Source of the DNA: Ruegeria sp. PrR005 | GTDB lineage: Bacteria > Pseudomonadota > Alphaproteobacteria > Rhodobacterales > Rhodobacteraceae | NCBI RefSeq assembly: GCF_010500245.1 | Contig: NZ_JAAGOX010000011.1 | Span: 186,001-250,000 of the forward strand | DNA: 64,000 nucleotides | Direction: 5' to 3' | In this document: positions 1 through 8,488 of the stretch, in pieces | Numbering within the stretch: the first letter of the stretch is position 1 | Layout: each line of letters begins with the position of its first letter | Notes under the pieces: generated by a model | Told to the model about the DNA's origin: nothing | Databases searched by the model: none | What the model saw: the letters and a program-made list of their open reading frames with translations, nothing else | Translations under genes and position numbers: made by a program

Positions 1-30
1 GCCTGCCGAAGCGCCGGACGCCTCCGGCGG

Positions 31-119
31 GAGTATTTGCGACCAGAAAGAAGCGAGAGGTTTTCTGCTTCTTTCTGGTTGGAAATACTCCGGGGGGTCT
101 GGGGGGCAGAGCCCCCCAG
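31..119. repeat. Dispersed palindromic repeat, copy 1, with adjacent G/C hairpin
   Basis: Positions 31-54 (GAGTATTT..CCAGAAAGAAGC) and 67-90 (GCTTCTTTCTGG..AAATACTC) are near-perfect inverted arms around a 12-base loop. A second hairpin follows, with stem CTGGGGGGC (99-107), loop AGA and stem GCCCCCCAG (111-119). The unit lies just past the stop of the small minus-strand gene ending at 129, so it probably acts as its transcription terminator. The same palindrome recurs at many gene ends in this window. Confidence 0.85.
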
Positions 120-128
120 CTTGCGGTC

Positions 129-305
129 TCAAGAAACTTTCATCCCATGCCAGAAGGTGAAGACGCGGGACAGGCGGTTTACAAGCCCGGATGTGAGAAT
201 GCGGCGGCGTGTAACCAGCCGGGCTGCGACCCGTTCTTCTTGCGAGAGGCGGTGCAGATGGGCGGGGCGGTGGATCATCAGCGCGGTATCGGTATGCAGG
301 ATCAT
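129..305 (-). CDS. Small hypothetical protein (58 aa)
   Basis: I do not recognise this product. The case for a real gene is the start: the ATG at 305 is preceded on the minus strand by AAGGAGAC at ideal Shine-Dalgarno spacing, and the frame closes at 129 just before a palindromic terminator-like repeat. The predicted protein is basic, begins MILHTDTALM and ends FWHGMKVS, with an arginine-rich centre and no obvious signal peptide or membrane segment. It is divergent from the winged-helix/hydrolase gene at 444. A longer upstream frame exists but lacks a matching ribosome site. Confidence 0.5.
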   Translation of the reverse strand: MILHTDTALMIHRPAHLHRLSQEERVAARLVTRRRILTSGLVNRLSRVFTFWHGMKVS

Positions 306-443
306 GTCGGGTCTCCTTTGTATGACCCCAGCATGGCAGGGCCGGGCTCGCGGCGCTTTCAGACGGTGCTGAGAAACCCTTGGGAAACGCCTTATTTTGA
401 CTCTGGACTTGCCGAACCTTGCAAAGCCGGGTGTTAATTCTGA

Positions 444-1634
444 ATGCGCTATGTGTTTTGCGATTGCGTTCTGGATACCGGGCGGCATGTCCTGCTGCGG
501 GGCGATGCACCGGTTGCCGTAGAGCCGCAGGTGTTCGACCTGCTGCACCTGTTGGTGCGCAATCCCGGGCGGCTGGTGAGTCGCGACGAGATCCTGGCCG
601 AGGTCTGGAACGGGAGGATTGTCTCGGAAAGCGCGATCAGCGCCCGCATCGCGGCGGTGCGCAAGGCGGTGGGCGATGACGGCAAGACGCAGCGGATCAT
701 TCAGACGGTCACCCGGCGGGGATTGCAGATGGTGGCAGAGGTTGTGGAACACTCCGACGACACCAGCTCTGCGGCTGGGTCAGAACGGCTCGAAGAGCCG
801 CGCATTCGTTACACCACCCTGCCCACGGGGCACTCCTTGGCTTATTCGGTTTCGGGCACCGGCCCTCCAGTGATCCTGATCGGTCAGACCCGCTCGGACA
901 TTACAGCAGAATGGCGCCTGCCATTCGAACGCCACCGGTTCGAAGCCTTGTCGCGTAAGAATACGCTGATCCGGTTCGACACCATCGGAGCGGGGCAATC
1001 AGATCCCCGGCCTGATCGTTCGGCGATCAATGAGCAAGCCGACGATATCCTGCACCTTGCCGACGCTCTGCGGCTGGATCGGTTCGCGCTTTATTCCCAA
1101 TCCGGCGGCTGTTCCCAGGCCATTTACATTGCGGCGCAATATCCCGACCGCGTCACCCGCCTTGCCATGATGGGCGCCTATGCCGAGGGACGCGCGGTGC
1201 GCGACAGCGCGGATGGCAAGGAGGCCGAACCCTTGCAAGCCATGTTGCACACCGCGCGATCACGGTCGGATAGCACCTTCTTCGAAGCCTTCCTGCTGGC
1301 GTATCAGCCCGAAGGACCGCTGGACGCCGTCCGGGCCTATGCCCGGATGATGCTGGACGCGGCGTCCAAGGACCATGACCTGCGCCATCGCGACGTGATC
1401 AATCATCATTCCAGCCTGCAATTCCTGCCCCGGATCACTTGTCCTACTCTGATCCTGCATTCCCGCCATGACGCGGTTCATCCGCTATCGGAAGCCCGCA
1501 AGCTGGCCGCTGGCATCGCGGACGCCGAAATGGTGGTGCTCGAGTGCGCCAATCACGTTCCCTGGCAGGGCAATGCGGCCTATGACACCTACTTGGAAAC
1601 GCTAACCAGGTTCCTTGCGACGGAGGCACGCTAG
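444..1634 (+). CDS. Winged-helix DNA-binding / alpha-beta hydrolase fusion protein, copy 1
   Basis: A 396-residue protein with two domains. Residues 1-100 match the OmpR/ToxR-type C-terminal transcriptional regulator fold (EPQVFDLLHLLVRNPGRLVSR, then the recognition-helix stretch SAISARIAAVRKAVGDDG and TVTRRGL). Residues from about 120 form an alpha/beta hydrolase with nucleophile Ser220 in YSQSGG, an Asp in RHDAVHP and a His in CANHVPW. The first Gly of the usual G-x-S-x-G is Ser here. There is no receiver domain and no membrane segment, so it is neither a typical response regulator nor a ToxR protein. Inference: a transcription factor whose hydrolase-like domain senses or turns over a small ligand. 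Copy 2 follows after 6 bp. Confidence 0.85.
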   Translation: MRYVFCDCVLDTGRHVLLRGDAPVAVEPQVFDLLHLLVRNPGRLVSRDEILAEVWNGRIVSESAISARIAAVRKAVGDDGKTQRIIQTVTRRGLQMVAEVVEHSDDTSSAAGSERLEEPRIRYTTLPTGHSLAYSVSGTGPPVILIGQTRSDITAEWRLPFERHRFEALSRKNTLIRFDTIGAGQSDPRPDRSAINEQADDILHLADALRLDRFALYSQSGGCSQAIYIAAQYPDRVTRLAMMGAYAEGRAVRDSADGKEAEPLQAMLHTARSRSDSTFFEAFLLAYQPEGPLDAVRAYARMMLDAASKDHDLRHRDVINHHSSLQFLPRITCPTLILHSRHDAVHPLSEARKLAAGIADAEMVVLECANHVPWQGNAAYDTYLETLTRFLATEAR

Positions 1635-1640
1635 ACCTTC

Positions 1641-2810
1641 ATGCGCTATGTTTTCGCCAATTGCCTGCTGGACACCGACGCACTGACGCTGGTGCGGGAC
1701 ACCCATGAGGTTGACGTTGAACCGCAGGTGTTCGACCTGTTGCACCTGCTGGTGCGCAATCCCGGGCGGCTGGTGAGCCGGGACGAGATCCTGACCGAGG
1801 TCTGGAACGGGCGGATTGTCTCGGAAAGCGCGATCAGCGCCCGCATCGCGGCGGCACGCAAGGCGGTGGGCGATGATGGCAAGGCGCAACGGATCATTCA
1901 GACGGTCACCCGGCGCGGTCTGAAATTCGTGGCCGAGGTGACGGCGGACACGCCGCCTGCCCTGCCCCGGCCTGTACCCATGGTCCAGCGCATCCGCTAT
2001 ACGCGCACAGCAGAGGGGAAGTCGCTGGCCTATGCCGTCATCGGGACCGGCCCGCCGGTGGTGCGCGGCGGCTACAACACCACAGATCTGGAGGCAGAGT
2101 GGAACACACCCTCGGAACGGGCGATGTTCGATGCGATTGCGGCACACCACAGCCTGCTGCGGTTCGATCCGATCGGGTTCGGGCGGTCGGACAGGGCGCT
2201 GGAGAAATTCTCGTTCGATACCTTGGCCGAGAACCTGAAACAGGCGGCGGATGCGGCCGGGTTCGACCGGTTCGCGCTTTACACCGAATCCGGCGGGGTG
2301 CAGGCGGCGCTGCGCTTTGCGGTGAAATACCCCGAGCGGGTCAGCCGCCTGGCCATTGTCGGCGGCTATGCCGAGGGGCGCGGGCGGCGGAACCCGGAGC
2401 TCAAGTCAGACGTGATGCACTCGCTGGTGACCGAGGGCTGGACCGCGCAGGAGATCAGCTTTGTCTCTGCCATGATGCTGAGCTATTTCCCCGAAGGTCC
2501 GCTGGAGGCGATCCACGACATGGCGCGCAACATGATCAACGCGGCGTCACGCGAGACCATGCTGAAGGTGCGGGCGGCGATCCACGATGTCACGCTGGTG
2601 CCGCTGTTGCCGCAGGTGCAATGCCCGACCCTGATCATCCATGCCCGGCATGATAATGTGCATCCGCTGTCCGAGGCGCAGAAACTGGCGGCGGGGATTC
2701 CGGGGGCCGAGCTGATGGTGCTGGAAACCGCCAACCATATCCCGATACCGGGCAACACGGTCTGGGACGAATATCAACGCGCGCTGCTGGGGTTTCTGGG
2801 CGAAGCGTAG
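1641..2810 (+). CDS. Winged-helix DNA-binding / alpha-beta hydrolase fusion protein, copy 2
   Basis: A 389-residue tandem paralogue of the preceding gene, starting 6 bp after its stop and probably cotranscribed. The winged-helix part is nearly identical: only three differences (positions 52, 72 and 82) between residues 26 and 94. The first 25 residues and the hydrolase domain are clearly diverged. The hydrolase keeps a complete triad: Ser217 in YTESGG, Asp in ARHDNVHP and His in TANHIPI. The conserved DNA-binding face implies both copies read the same operator, while the divergent hydrolase domains suggest different ligands. Enzymatic activity is unproven; the hydrolase could be purely sensory. 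Confidence 0.85.
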   Translation: MRYVFANCLLDTDALTLVRDTHEVDVEPQVFDLLHLLVRNPGRLVSRDEILTEVWNGRIVSESAISARIAAARKAVGDDGKAQRIIQTVTRRGLKFVAEVTADTPPALPRPVPMVQRIRYTRTAEGKSLAYAVIGTGPPVVRGGYNTTDLEAEWNTPSERAMFDAIAAHHSLLRFDPIGFGRSDRALEKFSFDTLAENLKQAADAAGFDRFALYTESGGVQAALRFAVKYPERVSRLAIVGGYAEGRGRRNPELKSDVMHSLVTEGWTAQEISFVSAMMLSYFPEGPLEAIHDMARNMINAASRETMLKVRAAIHDVTLVPLLPQVQCPTLIIHARHDNVHPLSEAQKLAAGIPGAELMVLETANHIPIPGNTVWDEYQRALLGFLGEA

Positions 2811-2813
2811 TCG

Positions 2814-3182
2814 CTATTCGCCCAGCATCTCGTTGAACGGTTGGTATTTTGCGCCATAGCAGGGTGACAAGAGGCCGGTCACGTTGCGGGTTTCCAGCAC
2901 GGTCTTGCCATCGGCGCTGAGCGTCACCTCCCAATAATCGCGGCCGATATATTTGCCGGTGGTGTTGCGGGCGTCCGAGGTGGCGCAAAGCTTGACGGTC
3001 TGACCATTACTGGAAAGCGGCGAGACCTGCGCCTGGCCTGGGTTTGCCGGGTCGGCAAGTTGCTTGCCGATCGCCTCGGCGGCGCTGCGGCGAGCGGTTT
3101 CGGCGGTTGGGCGCTCCTCTTCCTGCGCGGCGAGCGGCAGGGCGAGGCAGGCAAGCAGAGGGAACAGGACAAGGCGGATCAT
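2814..3182 (-). CDS. Secreted hypothetical protein
   Basis: A 122-residue protein that starts with a clear signal peptide (MIRLVLFPLLACLALPLAAQ, cleavage likely after AQA/AQ). The mature part holds two cysteines that could form a disulfide, and an extended region resembling a small beta-rich periplasmic domain (YWEVTLSADG). No family recognised with certainty. It converges on the winged-helix/hydrolase gene with only 3 bp between stops and is divergent from the aminopeptidase gene at 3293, so it is a single-gene unit. Confidence 0.7.
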   Translation of the reverse strand: MIRLVLFPLLACLALPLAAQEEERPTAETARRSAAEAIGKQLADPANPGQAQVSPLSSNGQTVKLCATSDARNTTGKYIGRDYWEVTLSADGKTVLETRNVTGLLSPCYGAKYQPFNEMLGE

Positions 3183-3292
3183 GGCGGCATGATAGGGGAT
3201 GGGGCGGGCATCTCAAGAGCCGCAGCGGCAGTGCTGGACATTTCCGCCGCCGCGCCGCACCTTTCGCCGCGAAGAATGAAGGAGGCCGCAGC

Positions 3293-5083
3293 ATGTATCA
3301 GTCGTTCGAGGTGACCGCCCGCCCGGAACAGGGGCCGCCACGGCTGGAGCGGTTGCGCACTGAGATGCGGGCCGAGGGGTTGAGCGGCTTTCTGGTGCCG
3401 CGCGCGGATGCGCATCAGGGCGAATATGTCGCCGCCCATGACGAGCGGCTGGCCTGGCTGACCGGGTTCACCGGCTCGGCCGGGTTCTGCGCCGCGCTCA
3501 TGGATGTGGCGGGCGTGTTCATCGACGGCCGCTATCGCACCCAGGTCAAGGCGCAGGTGGCCGATGTCTATACGCCTGTGCCCTGGCCCGATGTGACGTT
3601 GACGGCGTGGTTGAAGGAGCAATTGCCCCAAGGCGGGCGCGTGGGGTTCGACCCCTGGCTGCATGCCGCAGGGCAGATTCGTTCGGCCGAGGCAGAGCTG
3701 GCGGGCAGCGGTATCGAGCTGGTGCGCTGCGACAACCTGGTGGACCGGATCTGGGAGGATCAGCCGCCACCGCCGATGGAGCCGGTCAAGGCGCATCCGC
3801 TGGAATTCGCGGGAGAAAGCGCGGCTGACAAGGCGGCGCGTCTGGCCGAGGAACTGCGCCGTGCGGGGCAGAAGGCGACGGTGATCACCCTGCCCGATTC
3901 GATCATGTGGCTGTTGAACATTCGCGGCGCGGATATTCCGCGCAACCCGGTGGCGCATGGTTTCGCCATTCTGCATGACGACGGGCGGGTCGATCTGTTC
4001 ATGGCGGCGGCCAAGCTCTCGGGGTTGGGCGATCACCTGGGGCCGACGGTGACGCAGCATGAGCCCGAGGCGTTTCTGAACGCGGTGGCGGCGCTCAGCG
4101 GCCCGGTGCGGGTGGACCTGAACACGGTGCCGCAGATCGTTGCCGACCGGCTGGGCGAGCGGCTGGCCGAGGGCGGCGATCCCTGCGCCCTGCCCAAGGC
4201 GCGCAAGAACGCCGCCGAGATCGCGGGCGCGGCCGAGGCGCATCTGCGCGACGGGGCGGCGATGGTGGAACTATTGACCTGGCTCGACGGGCAGGCGCCC
4301 GGCAGCCTGACCGAGACACGGGTGGTCAGTCGGCTGGAAGAGTGCCGCCGCCGTGACAACGCGCTTCAGGATATCAGTTTCGAGACCATCGCGGGCACCG
4401 GGCCCAATGGTGCGATCATGCATTACCGGGTGACCGAGGAGACCGACAGCCGTCTGGAAAACGGGCATCTTCTGGTGCTGGACAGCGGCGGGCAATATCT
4501 GGACGGCACCACTGACATCACCCGCACCATTGCCATCGGCACCGTCGGGGACGAGGAGAAAGCCTGTTTCACCCGGGTGCTCAAGGGCATGATCGCCATG
4601 TCCATGCTGCGCTGGCCGGTTGGCCTTGCGGGGCGTGACATCGAATGCGTGGCGCGGCTGCCGCTGTGGCTCGCCGGGCAGGATTTCAACCACGGGGTCG
4701 GGCATGGCGTCGGCGCCTATCTGAGCGTGCATGAGGGGCCGCAGCGGCTGGCCCGTGTCAGCCATGTGCCGCTGGAACCCGGCATGATCCTGTCGAACGA
4801 GCCGGGATATTATCGCGAGGGCGCGTTTGGCATCCGCATCGAGAACCTGGTGGTGGTGGAAGAGGCCCCCACCCTGCCCGGCGGCGACGCAGAGCGCGCC
4901 ATGCTGCACTGGCGCACGCTGACCTTTGCCCCGATCGACCGGCGGCTGATCGTCGCGGAGATGCTGACGGGTGAGGAACGCCGCTGGCTGAACGACTATC
5001 ATGCCGAAGTCGCGGCCCGGATCGGCCCGCGCGTCGGCGAGGACGCGCGCCGGTGGCTGGATGCCGCAACCGCACCGATTTGA
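3293..5083 (+). CDS. pepP: Xaa-Pro aminopeptidase (M24 family, three-domain type)
   Basis: Removes the N-terminal residue from peptides with proline at position 2; probably a cytoplasmic dimetal enzyme. The 596-residue length and two creatinase-like N-terminal domains followed by a pita-bread catalytic domain match the long aminopeptidase P type (eukaryotic XPNPEP1-like) rather than the shorter E. coli PepP. All five metal ligands are visible: Asp397 and Asp408 ([17 protein letters not shown]), His471 (GHGVG), Glu503 (NEPGYY) and Glu517 (RIENL). I chose the ATG at 3293 because GAAGGAGG precedes it. The frame stays open upstream, but that extension is antisense to the secreted-protein gene and has no family match. 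Confidence 0.92.
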   Translation: MYQSFEVTARPEQGPPRLERLRTEMRAEGLSGFLVPRADAHQGEYVAAHDERLAWLTGFTGSAGFCAALMDVAGVFIDGRYRTQVKAQVADVYTPVPWPDVTLTAWLKEQLPQGGRVGFDPWLHAAGQIRSAEAELAGSGIELVRCDNLVDRIWEDQPPPPMEPVKAHPLEFAGESAADKAARLAEELRRAGQKATVITLPDSIMWLLNIRGADIPRNPVAHGFAILHDDGRVDLFMAAAKLSGLGDHLGPTVTQHEPEAFLNAVAALSGPVRVDLNTVPQIVADRLGERLAEGGDPCALPKARKNAAEIAGAAEAHLRDGAAMVELLTWLDGQAPGSLTETRVVSRLEECRRRDNALQDISFETIAGTGPNGAIMHYRVTEETDSRLENGHLLVLDSGGQYLDGTTDITRTIAIGTVGDEEKACFTRVLKGMIAMSMLRWPVGLAGRDIECVARLPLWLAGQDFNHGVGHGVGAYLSVHEGPQRLARVSHVPLEPGMILSNEPGYYREGAFGIRIENLVVVEEAPTLPGGDAERAMLHWRTLTFAPIDRRLIVAEMLTGEERRWLNDYHAEVAARIGPRVGEDARRWLDAATAPI

Positions 5084-5153
5084 CCGACACGAAGATGTTA
5101 CACCACGGGGGCAACAGAACCCCGCAGGAAAGATGGACAGGAAGGAACCGAGA

Positions 5154-5498
5154 ATGAGCGACCATATCACCATCCGCAAGGCGCCGGGCAAATGGAGCGT
5201 GCGCTCGGGCGGCGCGGTGCTGGGCGAAAGCGCAAATGCGCTGGAGCTGAGCGAGGGCGACTATGATCCGGTGATCTATTTCCCGCGCGAGGATATCGCC
5301 ATGGCGTTCCTCGACCGCTCGGACAAGACCACCCATTGCCCGCACAAGGGCGACGCGAGCTATTACTCGATCGTCAACCGCTCGTCTGTGACCAAGGACG
5401 CGGTCTGGAGCTATGAGAACCCGCTGCCCGCGATGGAGCGGATCAAGGGCTATCTGGCCTTTGTGGTGGGCGACAGCGTCAAGGTCGAGCAGATCTGA
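5154..5498 (+). CDS. DUF427 domain protein
   Basis: A 114-residue single-domain protein of the DUF427 family. Hallmarks are [12 protein letters not shown], then [11 protein letters not shown] and the C-terminal [17 protein letters not shown]. The fold is a small compact beta-barrel-like domain; the biochemical function of the family is not established. The ATG at 5154 follows a GGAAGG-type ribosome site. An in-frame ATG 21 bp upstream (5133) is less well placed. It lies 70 bp after pepP on the same strand and may be cotranscribed with it, but no functional link is evident. Confidence 0.88.
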   Translation: MSDHITIRKAPGKWSVRSGGAVLGESANALELSEGDYDPVIYFPREDIAMAFLDRSDKTTHCPHKGDASYYSIVNRSSVTKDAVWSYENPLPAMERIKGYLAFVVGDSVKVEQI

Positions 5499-5525
5499 GG
5501 CGACCAGCCCATCGGTCAGTCGAGG

Positions 5526-5921
5526 TCAGTCGGCAACCACCGCATCGACCTCGATCTCGACCAGCCATTCGGGGTTCACGAACCGGTTTATGGCCATGAT
5601 CGTGTCCACGGGGCGCGTGTCGCGGCAGTATTCCTTGCGCGCCTCGATCGCCTGTTTCCAGTTGTCGATATCGGTCAGGATGACGCGCGTTCTGACAATG
5701 TCGTGCAGGCCGGAGCCGGCCTGTTCCAGCGCGGCCTTGATGATTTCGAAACACTGGCGCGTCTGGGCGTAGACATCGCCGATGCCGACGGTCTTGCCGT
5801 CCGGGCCCACCGGCGCCGTGCCTCCGACCGAGATATAGGGCCCCACCCTGACCGCGCGGCTGAAGCCGACGATCTCTTCCATCGGGTTACCATTCGAGAT
5901 GAGTTGACGTTTGAAGGACAT
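5526..5921 (-). CDS. RidA/YjgF family protein (reactive imine/enamine deaminase type)
   Basis: A 131-residue protein of the RidA superfamily (SRAVRVGPYISVGGTAPV near the N-terminus; YCRDTRPVDTIMAI and NPEWLVEIEVDAVV near the C-terminus). Canonical RidA hydrolyses 2-aminoacrylate-type imines with an Arg in the C-terminal motif. Here the C-terminal region fits one of the Rid subfamilies rather than RidA proper, so the substrate is uncertain. The start at 5921 has an upstream GCAAGGAGAGC. It is divergently transcribed from the sulfatase gene, with a strong palindrome between them, suggesting shared control. Confidence 0.85.
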   Translation of the reverse strand: MSFKRQLISNGNPMEEIVGFSRAVRVGPYISVGGTAPVGPDGKTVGIGDVYAQTRQCFEIIKAALEQAGSGLHDIVRTRVILTDIDNWKQAIEARKEYCRDTRPVDTIMAINRFVNPEWLVEIEVDAVVAD

Positions 5922-6010
5922 GGGCGCTCTCCTTGCACGACCGTGAAGGAACTGTAGCATGAGCCTTGGTTTTCCGGTTCGGCAATCGTTCGGCGCCGAT
6001 GCGTCTTTTG

Positions 6011-6044
6011 GTGGAATATGTTAACATGTTAAAGTACATTCCAC
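6011..6044. promoter_or_regulatory. Palindromic operator between ridA-like gene and sulfatase
   Basis: GTGGAAT (6011-6017) and ATTCCAC (6038-6044) are perfect 7-bp inverted arms. Inside them sits the perfect palindrome ATGTTAACAT (6018-6027), followed by a second GTTAA. The site lies 28 bp upstream of the sulfatase start and 89 bp from the divergent ridA-like start, in AT-rich DNA that stands out from the GC-rich surroundings. The half-site spacing would suit a GntR- or LacI-type dimer, but no such regulator is encoded next to it. Confidence 0.6.
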
Positions 6045-6072
6045 ACAGACTGGCACGGACAGGAGCAGGCAC

Positions 6073-7743
6073 ATGATCCGGAACATCCTTTTCATCATGT
6101 TCGACCAGCTCAGGTGGGATTACCTGAGCTGTTACGGTCATCCGCATCTGCACACGCCCCATATCGACCGGCTGGCGGCGCGGGGGGTGCGGTTCGACCG
6201 CGCCTATATCCAGTCGCCCATCTGCGGCTCTTCGCGGATGTCGACCTATACCGGGCGTTATGTGCATTCACACGGGGCGAGCTGGAACGGCATCCCGCTG
6301 AAAGTGGGAGAGATCACCATGGGCGATCACCTGCGCAAGGCAGGCATGGGCTGCTGGCTGGTGGGCAAGACCCATATGCGGGCCGATGCCGAGGGCATGG
6401 CCCGGCTGGGGCTGGAACCCGACAGCCTGATCGGGGCGCGGGTCGCCGAATGCGGGTTCGACGTGTTCGAGCGTGACGACGGGATGTTGCCCGAGGGGCC
6501 GGATGGCGCCTATGACCCGGACGGGGCCAAGACCTATAACGAATGGCTGCGCGACAAGGGCTATGACAGCGACAACCCCTGGCACGATTTTGCCAATTCG
6601 GGGCTGGATGCCGAAGGCAACGTGCTGTCGGGCTGGTTCCTGAAGAATTCTCCCGAGGCGGCCAATATCGCCGAAGAGGATAGCGAGACCCCCTATCTGA
6701 CCGGGCGCGGCATCGAATTCATGCAGCAGGCCGAAGGGCCATGGTGCTGTCACCTGAGCTATATCAAGCCGCACTGGCCCTATATCGTGCCCGAGCCCTA
6801 CTCCAGCATGTACGGGCCGGAGCATGTGCTGCCGGTGGTGCGTTCGGAGGCCGAGCGGCAAAATGCGCATCCGGTGCTGAAGGCGTTCATGGACACCAAG
6901 ATCGGCCAGACGTTCTCGCGGCAGGATGTGCGCGAGGCGGTGATCCCTGCCTATATGGGGCTGATCAAGCAGGCCGATGACCAGATGGGGCGGCTGTTTG
7001 CCTGGCTGGAAGAGACCGGGCGCGACAAGGATACGGTGATCGTGCTGACCAGCGACCATGGCGATTTCCTGGGCGATCACTGGATGGGGGAAAAGACGTT
7101 TTTCCACGATACCTCGACCCGCGTTCCCCTGATCATCTACGACCCCAGCCCCGAGGCGGACGCGACGCGCGGCACGGTCTGTGAGGCGCTGGTGGAATCG
7201 ATCGACCTGGCGCCGACCTTTGTCGAGATCGCAGGCGGCGAGGTGGCGGGCCACATCCTGGAGGGTGAGAGCCTGATGCCGATCCTGCGGGGCGAGCGTG
7301 CGGGCACGCTGCGCGACTATGTGATCTGCGAATACGACTATTCCGGCTCGCCGCTGGCCAAGCTGTTGGGCGTTTCGGTGCGCGACGCGGTGATGTTCAT
7401 GATCGCCGATACGCGCTGGAAGCTGATCCATTGCGAGGGCGGGTTCCGCCCGCTGCTCTTCGATCTGGAGAACGATCCGCAGGAACTGGTGGATCTGGGC
7501 GAGAGCGAGGCGCACGGGGACGTGATCGCGGGCATGTATGACAAGCTGTTCCAATGGGCGCGGCGGCCATCGCAGCGCACCACGCGGTCAGAGGCACAGC
7601 TGATCGAGATGCGCGGCAAATCGGGCCGGCGCGGCGTGGTTCTGGGCGTTTATGACGAGAACGACACAGCCCTGGAGCTGACGGTGAAATACCGGGGCCG
7701 CACGGCGAAACCCTGGCAGGAGATCGTCAAGCCGAAGGAGTGA
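6073..7743 (+). CDS. Sulfatase / phosphonate monoester hydrolase-like enzyme
   Basis: A 556-residue alkaline-phosphatase-superfamily hydrolase. N-terminal metal-binding FMFDQLRWD (Asp11) and the distal TSDHGDFLGDH metal motif are intact. The nucleophile motif reads C51-G-S53-S-R55 followed by MSTYTGRY. Canonical sulfatases have C-x-P-x-R, so the Cys that becomes formylglycine and the Arg are kept, but the proline is Ser. No signal peptide is visible, so a cytoplasmic enzyme is expected, as for the phosphonate monoester hydrolase/choline-sulfatase branch. The substrate cannot be read from the sequence. A sulfotransferase gene follows 93 bp downstream. The palindrome at 6011-6044 is its likely operator. 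Confidence 0.88.
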   Translation: MIRNILFIMFDQLRWDYLSCYGHPHLHTPHIDRLAARGVRFDRAYIQSPICGSSRMSTYTGRYVHSHGASWNGIPLKVGEITMGDHLRKAGMGCWLVGKTHMRADAEGMARLGLEPDSLIGARVAECGFDVFERDDGMLPEGPDGAYDPDGAKTYNEWLRDKGYDSDNPWHDFANSGLDAEGNVLSGWFLKNSPEAANIAEEDSETPYLTGRGIEFMQQAEGPWCCHLSYIKPHWPYIVPEPYSSMYGPEHVLPVVRSEAERQNAHPVLKAFMDTKIGQTFSRQDVREAVIPAYMGLIKQADDQMGRLFAWLEETGRDKDTVIVLTSDHGDFLGDHWMGEKTFFHDTSTRVPLIIYDPSPEADATRGTVCEALVESIDLAPTFVEIAGGEVAGHILEGESLMPILRGERAGTLRDYVICEYDYSGSPLAKLLGVSVRDAVMFMIADTRWKLIHCEGGFRPLLFDLENDPQELVDLGESEAHGDVIAGMYDKLFQWARRPSQRTTRSEAQLIEMRGKSGRRGVVLGVYDENDTALELTVKYRGRTAKPWQEIVKPKE

Positions 7744-7836
7744 CCTGCCGACCCTCTTGGGAAAACATGCGACAGACACGCGGATTTGGAGTACCGTTGT
7801 GCATCCGTAGTCCGCATGTTTCGAGGGGGAAGATAC

Positions 7837-8469
7837 ATGGCGCTGGAGGTCATCGGGGCCGGATTCGGCCGCACGGGTACCAATTCACTGAGACTGGCAT
7901 TGCAACACCTGGGCTTTGGCCCATGCCACCACATGTTCGAGGTACGCGACAATCCTCAACAACTGCCCGCCTGGGAGGCCGCCGCGCGGGGCGAGGCGGT
8001 GGACTGGGACGCGATGTTTCAGGGCTATCGGTCACAGGTCGACTGGCCCGGTGCGGCCTATTGGCGGCAGCTGGCGGCGCATTACCCGGATGCCAAGGTG
8101 CTCCTGAGCGTGCGCGATCCGGATGCCTGGTTCGACAGCGTACAGGCGACGGTCGGGCCGTTCATGACGGTGATGCGCGGCAAGCACAGCAACGCTCACA
8201 TGAACGCGATATCCGAGATGTGCGCCGATTTCATCGCGCGGGACATCTTTGACAACCGGATGGACGACCGCGCCCATGCCACCGCCGTTTTCACGGCGCA
8301 TGTGGACGAGGTGCGCGACACCCTCCCGGCCGACCGGCTGCTGGTCTACGAGACCGGCAGCGGCTGGGGGCCGCTCTGTGATTTCCTGGACGTTCCGGTG
8401 CCGGAGGAGCCTTATCCGAATACCAACAGCAGCAAGGAGTTCCGCGCACAGCAGGGCATCACGACCTGA
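7837..8469 (+). CDS. Sulfotransferase family protein
   Basis: A 210-residue P-loop protein whose N-terminus, GAGFGRTGTNSLRLAL, is the 5'-phosphosulfate loop of PAPS-dependent sulfotransferases of the Sulfotransfer_4 type. It is followed by the CHHMFEV segment and the 3'-phosphate region (VRDPDAWFDSV). The C-terminal VPVPEEPYPNTNSSKEF is also typical of that family. The ATG at 7837 follows GAGGGGGA at good spacing; an in-frame ATG at 7786 has no ribosome site. The acceptor is unknown. Location directly after a sulfatase gene may mean linked turnover of one sulfated compound, but this is only positional inference. Confidence 0.85.
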   Translation: MALEVIGAGFGRTGTNSLRLALQHLGFGPCHHMFEVRDNPQQLPAWEAAARGEAVDWDAMFQGYRSQVDWPGAAYWRQLAAHYPDAKVLLSVRDPDAWFDSVQATVGPFMTVMRGKHSNAHMNAISEMCADFIARDIFDNRMDDRAHATAVFTAHVDEVRDTLPADRLLVYETGSGWGPLCDFLDVPVPEEPYPNTNSSKEFRAQQGITT

Positions 8470-8488
8470 CGGCCCGGTATCCGCCGGG

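Noticed and set aside
3044-3292. Upstream extension of the aminopeptidase frame
   Set aside because: Lacks a ribosome site and overlaps the secreted-protein gene in antisense; GAAGGAGG precedes the ATG at 3293.
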